A DNA stretch of 63,808 nt from Candidatus Saccharimonadota bacterium. GTDB taxonomy: Bacteria > Patescibacteriota > Saccharimonadia > Saccharimonadales > UBA4665. The translations under genes were made by a program, and so were the position numbers. Location of the stretch: positions 1-63,808 of the forward strand of contig JAGXIT010000001.1 in NCBI GenBank assembly GCA_024635495.1. The letters run 5' to 3'. Below, piece after piece: positions 1 to 8,486 of this stretch. The notes under the pieces were generated by a model. The model worked only from the letters and a program-made list of their open reading frames with translations. It ran no database searches and had not been told where the DNA came from. Each line of letters opens with the position of its first letter. Position 1 is the stretch's first letter.

Positions 1-106
1 CCACCATAATATGAACTTCATCTTTACGATGGAGTTTTTATTTGGAAATAAATACTAGATTAAATACTAGTATTCCCCATGTTTTTCATCTGTTGTTTGG
101 TCGAGT

Positions 107-135
107 ACCTAGTGGATGAACCGGTATGAACGTGC
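107..135 (-). repeat. degenerate copy of the rsmA 3' end
   Basis: On the minus strand this stretch resembles the last codons and stop of rsmA (677-706): a 12-bp identical block spanning the stop codon, then CCGGTA and CGTGC blocks at matching positions. The copy reads Tyr-Arg-Phe-Ile-His-stop against Tyr-Arg-Ala-Ile-His-stop in rsmA, and a one-base deletion breaks the frame further upstream. It lies about 570 bp beyond the real rsmA end, with the 156-602 gene in between. Confidence 0.65.
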
Positions 136-155
136 ACTTCTCTGCTGAAAATATC

Positions 156-602
156 TTATCCTATCGCAGGATGTTCTTCGCTGTTCGAGAGAGAGTCCTT
201 TTGCCTAGAAGAATCATATATCATGCCCGTCTGTGAATCCATGTCTATTCCTCTACCCATCATATCCATATAAATGATGTTCGTCCTTGCGGAGCCAGAG
301 ATGCCGGGATAATCACTTTTGAGCTGATCAAATAACTCTGCTGGCCTCACCCGCGAGAGGCCGACGATACGCAGAACTGCGGCCTTGCCTAGCGAAGTCA
401 TGGCTATATTTTCTTGTCTGCGACGAGTTGTCTCTGTGAGCCCTGTTAACCCTTGCTCAGCCTCCGTAAGTGGTCCCATTATGAATGGTACGTTATTCTC
501 ATCACTCAAAAGACCATCAAGTATATCCTGACGTCGAGGGTCGTCAGGGTCTGATTGTGCTGCAACACCTTCGTAAAAATCAACCATAACTGTTCGCGCC
601 AT
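156..602 (-). CDS. hypothetical protein, 148 aa
   Basis: Function not recognised. The protein is soluble, with no signal peptide or membrane segment; the middle third (EAEQG, TETTRRRQENIAM, VGLSRVRPAELFDQL) looks helical. The chosen start is ATG at 602, giving MARTVMVD, because GGGAG lies 5 nt upstream; an in-frame TTG four codons earlier is less likely. It sits downstream of rsmA on the same strand, behind a 31-bp palindrome at 635-665 that could serve as its own operator. It is flanked by the rsmA 3' end and a degenerate copy of it, so it may be an inserted gene. No database family can be named from the sequence alone. Confidence 0.55.
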   Translation of the reverse strand: MARTVMVDFYEGVAAQSDPDDPRRQDILDGLLSDENNVPFIMGPLTEAEQGLTGLTETTRRRQENIAMTSLGKAAVLRIVGLSRVRPAELFDQLKSDYPGISGSARTNIIYMDMMGRGIDMDSQTGMIYDSSRQKDSLSNSEEHPAIG

Positions 603-634
603 ACTCACTCCCAACTTCGTTAGATTATTTACGC

Positions 635-665
635 AATATGGCTAATATAACATATTAGCCATATT
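635..665. promoter_or_regulatory. perfect 14-bp inverted repeat, operator or terminator candidate
   Basis: AATATGGCTAATAT and its exact reverse complement are separated by three bases (AAC). It lies between the rsmA stop and the start of the 148-aa gene. There is no long T tract on either side, so a protein-binding operator for the downstream small gene seems at least as likely as an rsmA terminator. Confidence 0.5.
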
Positions 666-678
666 TTACTGGGGGGAC

Positions 679-1485
679 CTAGTGGATGGCCCGGTAGAGG
701 GCGTGCCACTGGTCGATAGTAAGTGATTGGGCTCGAGCGCCGGGGTCTATCTGAGCAGACTCCAGGTATCCCCTGGCTTCGTCCTTCGATATCGCCAGCC
801 CGCCACTCAGCGAATTGAGGAGTGTTTTGCGCTTCTGACTGAAGCCTGCGCGCACGATGCGGAAGAATTGCTTGGTATCGACATCTGCATATAGTGGCTC
901 GTTGCGGAACTTCAGCACGAGCACTTGGCTATCAACTTTTGGCGGTGGCGTGAAGAGCTCGGCTGACACGAAATCGCCCAGTGACACTTCGCAGTAGTAC
1001 TGAGTGCTGACGCTCAGTAGCGACATCTTGCCCTGCCCCGCCACGACCCGCTCGGCGACTTCCTTTTGGATAAGCAGGACTGCTTGGCTGAATGGATTAG
1101 TGCTCTCGCACAGAACGCGGATAAGATTGCTGGTGAGGTAATACGGTATATTTGCTACGACTTTGTAGCCTGCTGGTAGCGTGGTGAGGTCAAAGCTCAA
1201 AATATCGCTCTCCACCACCGTGAGGTTATCAACCAGCTTCGGGCTTATCGAGCCACTCCTCAGGAGTCTAGCCTGAAGGTTGGAAGCGAGAATTTTATCA
1301 AACTCGACTGCGGTGACCTTCGCCTTGCGCGTCAGAAGTTTACGGGTGAGTGTGCCGAGACCTGGACCGACTTCGAGCACCGCATCGCCGGACTGGACAT
1401 CGGCACTTTCACAAATGCCCTCGAGGGTTAGCTCGTCGTACAGCCAGTGCTGGCCCATTGATTTCTTCGGTATAGCGTCTTTCAT
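679..1485 (-). CDS. rsmA: 16S rRNA (adenine1518/1519-N6)-dimethyltransferase
   Basis: RsmA (KsgA) dimethylates two adjacent adenines in the 3' terminal hairpin of 16S rRNA during late small-subunit assembly, using S-adenosylmethionine. The 268-aa product has the family N-terminus (SMGQHWLYDE), the SAM-binding glycine loop VLEVGPGLGTLTRKLL near residues 37-52, and the catalytic NIPYYLTSN motif. A basic, helical C-terminal domain follows, and the length is normal. The start is ATG 1485 rather than the preceding GTG, because a TACAAT -10 element ends 8 nt upstream, implying a leaderless transcript. The 3' end is partly repeated at 107-135. Confidence 0.95.
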   Translation of the reverse strand: MKDAIPKKSMGQHWLYDELTLEGICESADVQSGDAVLEVGPGLGTLTRKLLTRKAKVTAVEFDKILASNLQARLLRSGSISPKLVDNLTVVESDILSFDLTTLPAGYKVVANIPYYLTSNLIRVLCESTNPFSQAVLLIQKEVAERVVAGQGKMSLLSVSTQYYCEVSLGDFVSAELFTPPPKVDSQVLVLKFRNEPLYADVDTKQFFRIVRAGFSQKRKTLLNSLSGGLAISKDEARGYLESAQIDPGARAQSLTIDQWHALYRAIH

Positions 1486-1493
1486 CACCCCTT

Positions 1494-1499
1494 ATTGTA
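1494..1499 (-). promoter_or_regulatory. -10 element of rsmA
   Basis: TACAAT on the minus strand ends 8 nt before the rsmA ATG, so transcription would begin at or next to the start codon. Confidence 0.5.
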
Positions 1500-1866
1500 C
1501 CTCAAGGTGGACATTTTACTCACTAAGGCTGAAAGAGCAGCCTGCCACCTATTTCGATTTCATCCGGAATCTCCACAGTGCCGATCAATCTCATTAGAAT
1601 TTCCGTTTGGTTTTGTGGCCATGCGGATGCTCCTGGCCTTGGCTGTTGTCGGGCTCAACAACTTCCTGAAAGGTGATGCGAGTTGTTTAAGGCAAGCTAT
1701 GCTTGGGCGAGTTCTCGCATTGGTTGTTGAACCGAGCAATTAGCCAACCAAGAGAAATAGCCTTTGGCCTTGAACTTTTGCTTACTTTTGTTTCAAGACA
1801 AAAGTAAGGTTACTTTGCGGTATAGCAAAAAAAGAATGAATAAAGTTCGGTTGTCCCATTACAGTC
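1500..1866. other. gene-free stretch with a hairpin, possible interspersed repeat
   Basis: No convincing gene. At 1781-1790 and 1799-1808 there is a perfect 10-bp inverted repeat (CTTACTTTTG with its complement) with an 8-nt loop; the same CTTTTG core also precedes it, and TTTCAAGACAAA recurs at 3217-3228. Short open frames here lack a ribosome-binding site and any domain signature. The stretch reads like a non-coding repeat rather than a decayed gene, but its family is not recognised. Confidence 0.35.
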
Positions 1867-3108
1867 CTACCACCATCCTTGTCTGAGCCACGCATTGTAC
1901 GCACCCGCCCAAGTATCGTAGCGACGAGTCGCATACCCCGTAAAGAACTTCGTCTGACAGACTGCGTCGGTCTGCCACTTCGGACAACTTGCGCTCAGGG
2001 CACCCTCATTCGTCTGCCCCAGACCGACATATTTGCCCGTGGCGTTGACTGCAGCAGTATTCCAGCGTGATTCACGTGAGAAGATATAGTCCACGTACGG
2101 ATAATCACTCTCACTAATGCCTGCTGCAGCCATCACCGCCTTCTTATCGGACGGTATATTCACGGTATTACCCTTCACGATGATTCGCTCGACTGGCTGC
2201 ACTGTCACCACAGATTGAATAAGTGTGCGCGAGACTTCCCGCCCGTCTTCAATGACAACCTTGTATGTCCTAACCTTGGTGCCGTCACTTCCCTCTTGTC
2301 GCACCGCCTGGCTACCGAACGATAGCGAGGTATCGATGATGACACGTACTGGCGCCGCGATAGTCTCATTGACCGTCACCGTCTGGACGCCGTCACGGAC
2401 AATGGCTATTTTCATGCCAGTGCTGAGTTTGGTTTCGAGACCCGGCTTGACGGTATCTTTGTCGGTGAGCTGCAGTTTGGATTGTTTGACCCATTCGCCA
2501 ACGGTCGTAGCTTGGGTGCGAAAAGTGATTGGATCTGCGCTATACAGGCTCACGCTAATCGGGGTGGCTCTATCGACTGTGATACGGTAGCCGAGACTAC
2601 CATTTATGAGTGTCTCACTTGGTGCTGAACTCAAGGTATCTGCCGTATAAAGTTCGACACCAGCTTGCGTCACCATACTGCGAAGCGTGCCGCCAGCGTT
2701 GGCGGTTTGGATGACCCGCTTGCCATCGATGACAGTTACAGGGGCAGAACGATACACATTGATGAGGAAATTATCGACTGCGATAGCCGCTGAAGCGGCT
2801 GGTTCAACCCTATCGCCTTCAGCTAGCTTGATATCGAGCTTGCTGAGCAGCTCGCCGACGGTCTTTGCATCTGTCGGGACTACTCTATCTTCGCCATCGA
2901 CACGTACGTGAACGATGCGGTTTTCTTCTGGATCAACAGTGAGAACTTGGCTGTCGTGTTGTAGGCCAAAATATATCGCGAAGAAGCCAATCACGAAGAG
3001 CGTGACGAATAGTCCCACGGCCAGTGCTGCGGGGTGTTTACGAAACCCTCGGGCGCGTTGCTTGTCGGCATTGTAACGGGTACGAATCTTTCGTGTAAGT
3101 CTCTTCAT
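1867..3108 (-). CDS. YabE-type DUF348/G5 cell-wall protein with lysozyme-like C-terminus
   Basis: Probable secreted peptidoglycan-active protein, 413 aa. After a short basic cytoplasmic tail, one membrane segment (about residues 28-48, AVGLFVTLFVIGFFAIYFGL) anchors it. Three DUF348-like modules follow (e.g. VRVDGEDRVVPTDAKTVGELL), then a G5 domain (about 270-320, with TYKVVIEDGREVSRTLIQS). The C-terminal 90 residues resemble the lysozyme-like end of resuscitation-promoting and aggregation-promoting factors: FSRESRWNTAAVNATGKYVG contains the likely catalytic Glu, ending in AGAYNAWLRQGWW. Domain order matches B. subtilis YabE and Rpf proteins. Substrate and partners are inferred. It sits alone between two gaps. 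Confidence 0.8.
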   Translation of the reverse strand: MKRLTRKIRTRYNADKQRARGFRKHPAALAVGLFVTLFVIGFFAIYFGLQHDSQVLTVDPEENRIVHVRVDGEDRVVPTDAKTVGELLSKLDIKLAEGDRVEPAASAAIAVDNFLINVYRSAPVTVIDGKRVIQTANAGGTLRSMVTQAGVELYTADTLSSAPSETLINGSLGYRITVDRATPISVSLYSADPITFRTQATTVGEWVKQSKLQLTDKDTVKPGLETKLSTGMKIAIVRDGVQTVTVNETIAAPVRVIIDTSLSFGSQAVRQEGSDGTKVRTYKVVIEDGREVSRTLIQSVVTVQPVERIIVKGNTVNIPSDKKAVMAAAGISESDYPYVDYIFSRESRWNTAAVNATGKYVGLGQTNEGALSASCPKWQTDAVCQTKFFTGYATRRYDTWAGAYNAWLRQGWW

Positions 3109-3170
3109 AATTATTCTGGCGAGCTAAGCGCCAGTGCTTATGTCTAAGTATAGCAAAGTAGCGGTTACAA

Positions 3171-3209
3171 CTTCTCTAACGGAGCAAATGCTATGTTCAG
3201 TTTCTTCAT
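3171..3209 (-). repeat. exact 39-bp copy of the helicase gene 3' end
   Basis: Identical over 39 bp to 3302-3340, the terminal 13 sense codons before the last Leu of the helicase gene. The copy also continues into a Leu codon and stop (TTG TAA), whereas the real gene ends CTA TAA, so the match in meaning runs further than the match in bases. It lies 131 bp beyond the real gene end, in non-coding DNA. Confidence 0.9.
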
Positions 3210-3295
3210 ACACTACTTTCAAGACAAACCTACGGTTTTTCTCGACGCGCCGGCAAAAAGACGTGACTTTTTGGCGGGCTGCTCTTTTCCCTTCT

Positions 3296-5473
3296 TTATA
3301 GCTTCTCTAACGGAGCAAATGCTATGTTCAGTTTCTTCATGCCTTTACCGTTGAAGTAGATAGCGGCGGTATCCCCCTGGAGTTCGACGATGGTACCCTT
3401 GCCGAAAAGGTGGTGTTGTACCACGTCGCCCTCATTGAGATCGGGTACGTAGCGCGGCTCGTCACTCTGCACGGTCGACGACACGCCAGTAGATGGCTCC
3501 ATCGAATCGAATGTATCGAAATTGACCCGCCCGAAACTCGGCATGATGGTTTCTTCTTGGACGTGATCGGCGGCTATTTCAGAGAGGAAACGGCTCGGTG
3601 TATTGTGCTGTGCCATGCCATACAGTGTGCGTGAGGTGGCATACAGCATGTACAAATCCTCGCGGGCGCGAGTCATCCCGACGTAACAGAGCCGACGCTC
3701 TTCCTCCATCTCGGACTGATCATATAGTGCACGCGAATGCGGTAGTATTGATTCCTCGAGTCCTACCATAAATACCACAGGGAATTCGAGACCCTTGGCA
3801 GCGTGTAGTGTCATGAGCGTGACTGCATCGTCACCAAGCTCGGCGGTATCGAGATCACTGATGAGTGCGACCTCTTCGAGTAGTGTCGCGAGTCCCATAT
3901 CGTGATAACCCTTAGCTACGCCGATAAGTTCTCTCACGTTTTCTTGGCGACTGTCACCCTGCGGTGTTTTGTCGTCAAGATACGCCATGTAGCCGATGCG
4001 CTTCACAAGCGACTCGAGCAAAATATCGGGAGCCAGCTCTTCGGCCTGAGCAGCAAATGATTCGACAACATGTTGGAGCTCGGTAATCGCCTTTTTGGCG
4101 CGCGGCGTCAGACTGTCACATTCCTCGACCGTTTTCATCGCCTCGGACAATGACTTACCGTGGACGGTCATCCAACCCATGAAATTCTCAATACTCTTGG
4201 CTCCGACTGCTCTCGTTGGTACATTCGCAATACGTTCGAAACTCGCTCGGTCGTTTGGCTGATAAATGAGTCGCAGGTAGGCGATAATATCCTTGATCTC
4301 TTTGCGATCATAGAAGCGTACACCGCCGACGACGCGATACGGAATACCATACTGGACAAACACTTCCTCTATGGAGCGGCTCTGGGCGTTGGTGCGGTAG
4401 AGCGCGGCGAAATCACCATAGCGTCGATTGCCGCTATCAACTGCCAAACGAATCGTGCGCAAGATGAGCTCTGCTTCTGCTCGCTCGGTCATTACCTGTC
4501 TGACCTGAACAAGTCGGCCATCGCCCTCGTCTGTCCACAGCTCCTTCTCGCTCCGCTGCGTGTTGCGTGTAATGATGCCGTGGGCAGCATCGAGTATGTG
4601 TTTGGTGCTGCGATAATTCTGCTCCAGCTTGATAACGGTACAATCCTTGTAATCAGCCTCAAAACGTAGAATGTTACGAAAATCAGCACCCCGCCAACTA
4701 TAAATCGATTGCCAGTCATCGCCAACGACGGCAAGATTGCGCTTACTGTCGACGAGCAGTTTGATGAGCTTGTATTGAGCGGCGTTGGTATCCTGATATT
4801 CATCGATGAGGATGTGCGAGAAGCGCTGCTGCCACTTGGCTCGCACTTCTTTGTGAGCCTCGAGCAGCTGGACACTTCGCCAAATTAAATCGTCGAAGTC
4901 GAGCGCCACAGCGTCCTTGAGGGCCGCTTGATAGAGGGGATAGATGTCCGCCACGACACGAGCGGTCGGGCTAGCGGCGGTAATCGCATATTCCTTAGGC
5001 GTCACCATATCATTTTTAGCAGTACCGATATAACTGGAGATAGTACGGGGTGGAAAGGCCTTTTCGTCGACGTGCTGTTGCTTGCAGAGACGCTTAATGA
5101 TGCTCAGCTTGTCTGTTTCGTCGAAGATAACGTAGCTACTCGGAACTTCTATGTATTCGCCGTCCATGCGCAGGAGTTTCACGCAAATACTGTGAAACGT
5201 ACCCATCCACGGCATGAAACGGCGATCATCGGCCGATTGACCGAGCAGGCCCGCAACGCGTTCACGCATTTCTCGGGCAGCCTTGTTGGTGAACGTCACG
5301 GCGAGCACGCTCGATGGTGTTGCCAGCCCAGCTGCTATCAAATAGGCGATACGGTGGGTCAATGTTTTTGTCTTGCCACTACCCGCTCCAGCTTGAATTA
5401 ACAGTGGGCCGTCAGTCGTGAGCACGGCCCGACGCTGCTCAGCATTGAGCTCATTGGTTAGATAATCATACAT
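3296..5473 (-). CDS. pcrA: UvrD/PcrA-family DNA helicase
   Basis: ATP-dependent 3'-5' superfamily 1A helicase used in excision repair and in clearing recombination intermediates. At 725 aa it has normal length. Visible motifs are the Q-motif region LNAEQRRAV, Walker A AGAGSGKTKTL (about residues 28-38), motif II LIDEYQDTN, motif III VVGDDWQSIYSWRGAD, motif IV EQNYRST and motif VI YVGMTRARE. The C-terminal Tudor-like RNA-polymerase-binding segment is present (GDVVQHHLFGKGTIVEL). The ATG at 5473 is preceded by TACAAT ending 9 nt upstream, suggesting a leaderless mRNA. With uvrA and uvrC elsewhere in the window it supports nucleotide excision repair. The last 39 sense bases are duplicated downstream. 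Confidence 0.95.
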   Translation of the reverse strand: MYDYLTNELNAEQRRAVLTTDGPLLIQAGAGSGKTKTLTHRIAYLIAAGLATPSSVLAVTFTNKAAREMRERVAGLLGQSADDRRFMPWMGTFHSICVKLLRMDGEYIEVPSSYVIFDETDKLSIIKRLCKQQHVDEKAFPPRTISSYIGTAKNDMVTPKEYAITAASPTARVVADIYPLYQAALKDAVALDFDDLIWRSVQLLEAHKEVRAKWQQRFSHILIDEYQDTNAAQYKLIKLLVDSKRNLAVVGDDWQSIYSWRGADFRNILRFEADYKDCTVIKLEQNYRSTKHILDAAHGIITRNTQRSEKELWTDEGDGRLVQVRQVMTERAEAELILRTIRLAVDSGNRRYGDFAALYRTNAQSRSIEEVFVQYGIPYRVVGGVRFYDRKEIKDIIAYLRLIYQPNDRASFERIANVPTRAVGAKSIENFMGWMTVHGKSLSEAMKTVEECDSLTPRAKKAITELQHVVESFAAQAEELAPDILLESLVKRIGYMAYLDDKTPQGDSRQENVRELIGVAKGYHDMGLATLLEEVALISDLDTAELGDDAVTLMTLHAAKGLEFPVVFMVGLEESILPHSRALYDQSEMEEERRLCYVGMTRAREDLYMLYATSRTLYGMAQHNTPSRFLSEIAADHVQEETIMPSFGRVNFDTFDSMEPSTGVSSTVQSDEPRYVPDLNEGDVVQHHLFGKGTIVELQGDTAAIYFNGKGMKKLNIAFAPLEKL
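3302..3340 (-). repeat. 39-bp direct repeat, copy inside the helicase gene
   Basis: C-terminal coding end of the helicase gene (MKKLNIAFAPLEK), identical to 3171-3209. Confidence 0.9.
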
Positions 5474-5482
5474 CTACCATCT

Positions 5483-5488
5483 ATTGTA
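5483..5488 (-). promoter_or_regulatory. -10 element of pcrA
   Basis: TACAAT on the minus strand ends 9 nt before the ATG; no Shine-Dalgarno sequence is present. Confidence 0.5.
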
Positions 5489-5515
5489 CCATTCTTAAGG
5501 AGTTAAAACTGGAGA

Positions 5516-6298
5516 TTACTTCACAAAGAAATTGGTCGAAGGCAGCCCAAATGGCAAACTGAGTACTTCCATATCCGCCAGTACGTCAACGACGATGAGC
5601 GCGACTACCACGACAAGCAAGATGGTCAAGAAAACCCATGATCGTCGTCGCTTAGCGCCATTAATCGGAACAGCATATGTCCCGGCAGCTATCATGCGCT
5701 CAAGCTCTGCCTCCCGAGCTTGTTGCTCTGAGTCGTCTTGATTTGGCTGCGATTCGGGCATCTTTATGACTGCTGTGATAGGATCACCGCCAACATTGAC
5801 ATTTTCCTGGGCTTGGCTTGTTTCGTCATCAGTCACCGTTGCTTCTGGCACTTCCTCTGGGGCTTCTTTTGAAGCGTCTTCTTCCTCTGGGGGATTTATG
5901 ACTAGTGGTTCAGCTAGCTCTGGCTTGGAGTCAGCTGATTCGGGCACCGTTGGTTCGGTGGGGCTTGGCTCTTCTTGAGACGTTTCTGTAGGAGCTGTAT
6001 CTACAGCTGTTTCGCTTGACTTAATCTCTTCTTTGGGGCCATCCTTTTTGTCAGTTTCGTCTTCCGGCTTTTGGATATTTGTATCAACTACTTTTTCTCC
6101 GGCAGATTTCGGTTGCTCGGGGCTTGTGGTTTGCTCGGGTGGCTCCTCGACAGTAGTATTGATCATTGGATCATTCTTTATATACCTATGATTAGCAACA
6201 ATCGTTGGCCTACTATTACTACTTGGGCGGGGGTTGCTGCCTGCCGGATGGACTGCGTCCATAACCTTGGGTGTTTTGTCGTCGGGTGCACCAGCCAT
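5516..6298 (-). CDS. acidic low-complexity protein with one C-terminal membrane segment
   Basis: 260 aa, function not recognised. Residues about 45-190 are rich in Glu, Pro, Thr and Ser (EEPSPTEPTVPE, NPPEEEDASKEAPEE), probably disordered. A basic stretch AKRRRSW precedes a single membrane helix (VFLTILLVVVVALIVVDVLA, about residues 222-241) and a short tail. The orientation suggests a long cytoplasmic acidic arm anchored at its C-terminus. Its ATG follows the tpiA stop with no spacer (TAG ATG), so translation is probably coupled to tpiA. Whether it has any role with glycolytic enzymes is unknown. Confidence 0.7.
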   Translation of the reverse strand: MAGAPDDKTPKVMDAVHPAGSNPRPSSNSRPTIVANHRYIKNDPMINTTVEEPPEQTTSPEQPKSAGEKVVDTNIQKPEDETDKKDGPKEEIKSSETAVDTAPTETSQEEPSPTEPTVPESADSKPELAEPLVINPPEEEDASKEAPEEVPEATVTDDETSQAQENVNVGGDPITAVIKMPESQPNQDDSEQQAREAELERMIAAGTYAVPINGAKRRRSWVFLTILLVVVVALIVVDVLADMEVLSLPFGLPSTNFFVK

Positions 6299-7087
6299 CT
6301 AAGACTTCCTCTCGGTTTGTATCTGATGTGCAGCATCGACGATACCGGTAAACTGTAAATAATTGAGGCTTGCCGCACCGACCAAGACGCCATCGACTTC
6401 TGGCAGTTCGAGGTAGCTCCGTGCATCGTGTTCATTCACGCTACCACCGTAGAGTATTCGCATGTGTTTGGCAGCACGGTCACCATACAATTCACTGACT
6501 TGTTGACGGATAAAGGAGATTGCTTTTTGGGCATCTTCTGGCTTGGCGGTGACGTTTTTATTGAAGGCGCTAATTGCCCATAGTGGCTCATAGGCGATGA
6601 CAATCTTTTCGATATCTTTACTGGTGACATTCATGAGCGCAGTTGTCACTTGATCATGAAGTACTTGCCTGGTTTCATGTGCATCGCGTTCTTGCTGTGT
6701 TTCGCCGACACATATGATTGGCATGATATCGTTACGGATAGAGGCTTGGACTTTATCCCTGACAGTATCGAGCGTCTCGCCGAAGAAAAGTCGGCGCGAG
6801 GAGTGGCCAATAATGGCGTACTGTACTAAATCTCCAAGCATTGCAAAGCTAACCTCACCAGTGTAGCCTCCTTCGTCTTTGAAATAGGCGTCTTGAGCGC
6901 AAAGCTTAAACCGTCGCTTATCGAGCTCTACGCTAATCGGCTGCAGCACAAGCATGCTTGGCGCTAATACGACTTCGATATCCCGATGTGTCTTGATGTG
7001 CTGTTGTAGTCGGTGTACGAGCAAGCTCGATTGGTGCACGGTGAGGTGCATTTTCCAGTTTCCGACGATGAGTAATTGCTTGTTCAT
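6299..7087 (-). CDS. tpiA: triosephosphate isomerase
   Basis: Interconverts dihydroxyacetone phosphate and glyceraldehyde 3-phosphate in glycolysis. The 262-aa product carries the substrate-binding GNWKMH (Lys), the catalytic His in AIIGHSSRR, the catalytic Glu in IAYEPLWAI and the phosphate-binding LYGGSVN. Full length for the family. A gap of about 29 bp separates it from pgk upstream on the same strand, and it is directly followed by the acidic membrane protein. TACAAT lies about 22 nt before the ATG, with an AGGA ribosome site between. Confidence 0.96.
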   Translation of the reverse strand: MNKQLLIVGNWKMHLTVHQSSLLVHRLQQHIKTHRDIEVVLAPSMLVLQPISVELDKRRFKLCAQDAYFKDEGGYTGEVSFAMLGDLVQYAIIGHSSRRLFFGETLDTVRDKVQASIRNDIMPIICVGETQQERDAHETRQVLHDQVTTALMNVTSKDIEKIVIAYEPLWAISAFNKNVTAKPEDAQKAISFIRQQVSELYGDRAAKHMRILYGGSVNEHDARSYLELPEVDGVLVGAASLNYLQFTGIVDAAHQIQTERKS

Positions 7088-7116
7088 AATAATCCTGCTT
7101 ACGCTTATTGTAACAC

Positions 7117-8406
7117 TTAGGCGCTGTTGAGTGCCTCCACCCCTGGTAATTTACGACCGCTCATCAGCTCAAGGCTGGCGCCACCACCCGTCGAAACGTG
7201 ATCAAAACTACCAGTCAGCTTGCGATCCTGGATAAATCCGACTGTATCACCGCCGCCAACTACACTAAATGGATGATTACCAAACTGGCCAAGCATCGCT
7301 TCGATAAGCAGTTCGCTGCCGTGTGCAGTTGGTCCAACTGGGCCTTGTAGGCTCTTTGTTTCGGTCACGCCCATCGTGCCATTCCACACAACTGTGCCAG
7401 CAAGCTGTAACAGCCCCGCGATAAATGCGCCACTAAACGGACCTATGTCTAGAATCATCTCGTCGTCTTTGACCTGGCTTGCATCGTGTACCGCGCGCTT
7501 TGGATATGCTTCGATATCTGCAATGATATGCGCGCTCCAGTCGACAATACGGGTTGGCGCAGCCTTATCAACTTTGTTTGCCACCACACCATCTTGCGGG
7601 AGGTAAAAGACGAGGTCGCGTTCTTTTTGTATCTCACGCACTTTGTGCAGAATCTCTTTGGCGAGCGGTAGCTCATCGGGTTCAACCTTGCTCTTCCCCA
7701 CCTGTACGCCAGCGGCATGCAAGAACGTATTCGCCATTGCACCGCCCACGGCTACTGCATCGGCGATTTCTAAGAAACGATTGAGAATTTCGATTTTGTC
7801 GGTTATTTTTGCGCCGCCCACGATGGTCACTAATGGTCTGTCGGGTTTCTGCATAACGTTTGTGATAGTATCGACTTCATGTTCAAGCAATAGCCCGGCA
7901 ACGCTCGGCAAGTGGTGAGTCACCGCTTCGGTACTGGCGTGCGCCCGATGTACGACACCAAACCCGTCTTGCACGAACACATCTGCAAGGCTAGCTAGTT
8001 CTTTTGCAAACGTATTGTCATTAGCCTCTTCTTCGCTGTGAAAACGCAGGTTTTCAAGCAAGAGGACGCTACCTGGTTTGAGGCTCTCAGCGGCTTTCTT
8101 GGCCCGATCACCGACACAGTCGGTAGCAAACTCAACATCTTTGCCCAGCAAGTCTTGGAGCCGCTTTGCGACTGGGAAAAGGCTCTCTTTGGGACTCACC
8201 TTGCCTTTCGGGCGACCAAGGTGTGAACATATGATGACAGCAGCATTATGCTCGAGTAGGTACTGCACCGTCGGCAAGCTCTGTTGGATACGATAATCAT
8301 CTGTAATAGTACCGTCGCCATCGAGAGGTACATTGTAGTCGGCGCGCAGCAAAACACGCTTACCGTCGACGTCAATATCTTTGATAGTCTTTTTCGTAAA
8401 ACTCAT
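7117..8406 (-). CDS. pgk: phosphoglycerate kinase
   Basis: Transfers phosphate from 1,3-bisphosphoglycerate to ADP, an ATP-yielding step of glycolysis. The 429-aa product shows the N-terminal signature RVLLRADYNVPLD, the substrate-binding CSHLGRPKG, the hinge ENLRFHSEEE, VTIVGGAKITDKI, and the C-terminal nucleotide-binding VVGGGDTVGF and STGGGASLE. The length is slightly above the usual ~390-400 aa. A TACAAT -10 element lies about 40 nt upstream, and GGTGGG precedes the ATG, so this gene has a short leader rather than a leaderless start. Confidence 0.97.
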   Translation of the reverse strand: MSFTKKTIKDIDVDGKRVLLRADYNVPLDGDGTITDDYRIQQSLPTVQYLLEHNAAVIICSHLGRPKGKVSPKESLFPVAKRLQDLLGKDVEFATDCVGDRAKKAAESLKPGSVLLLENLRFHSEEEANDNTFAKELASLADVFVQDGFGVVHRAHASTEAVTHHLPSVAGLLLEHEVDTITNVMQKPDRPLVTIVGGAKITDKIEILNRFLEIADAVAVGGAMANTFLHAAGVQVGKSKVEPDELPLAKEILHKVREIQKERDLVFYLPQDGVVANKVDKAAPTRIVDWSAHIIADIEAYPKRAVHDASQVKDDEMILDIGPFSGAFIAGLLQLAGTVVWNGTMGVTETKSLQGPVGPTAHGSELLIEAMLGQFGNHPFSVVGGGDTVGFIQDRKLTGSFDHVSTGGGASLELMSGRKLPGVEALNSA

Positions 8407-8486
8407 CCCACCACTACTGGCTTATATCAGCCATTACCCTTATGTTTCTATTGTACCGTTGATTCTATAAAAACCAAACTGAATTA

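Noticed and set aside
1495-1743. Short plus-strand frame downstream of rsmA
   Set aside because: No ribosome site, promoter or recognisable domain; it lies in a repeat-like non-coding stretch.
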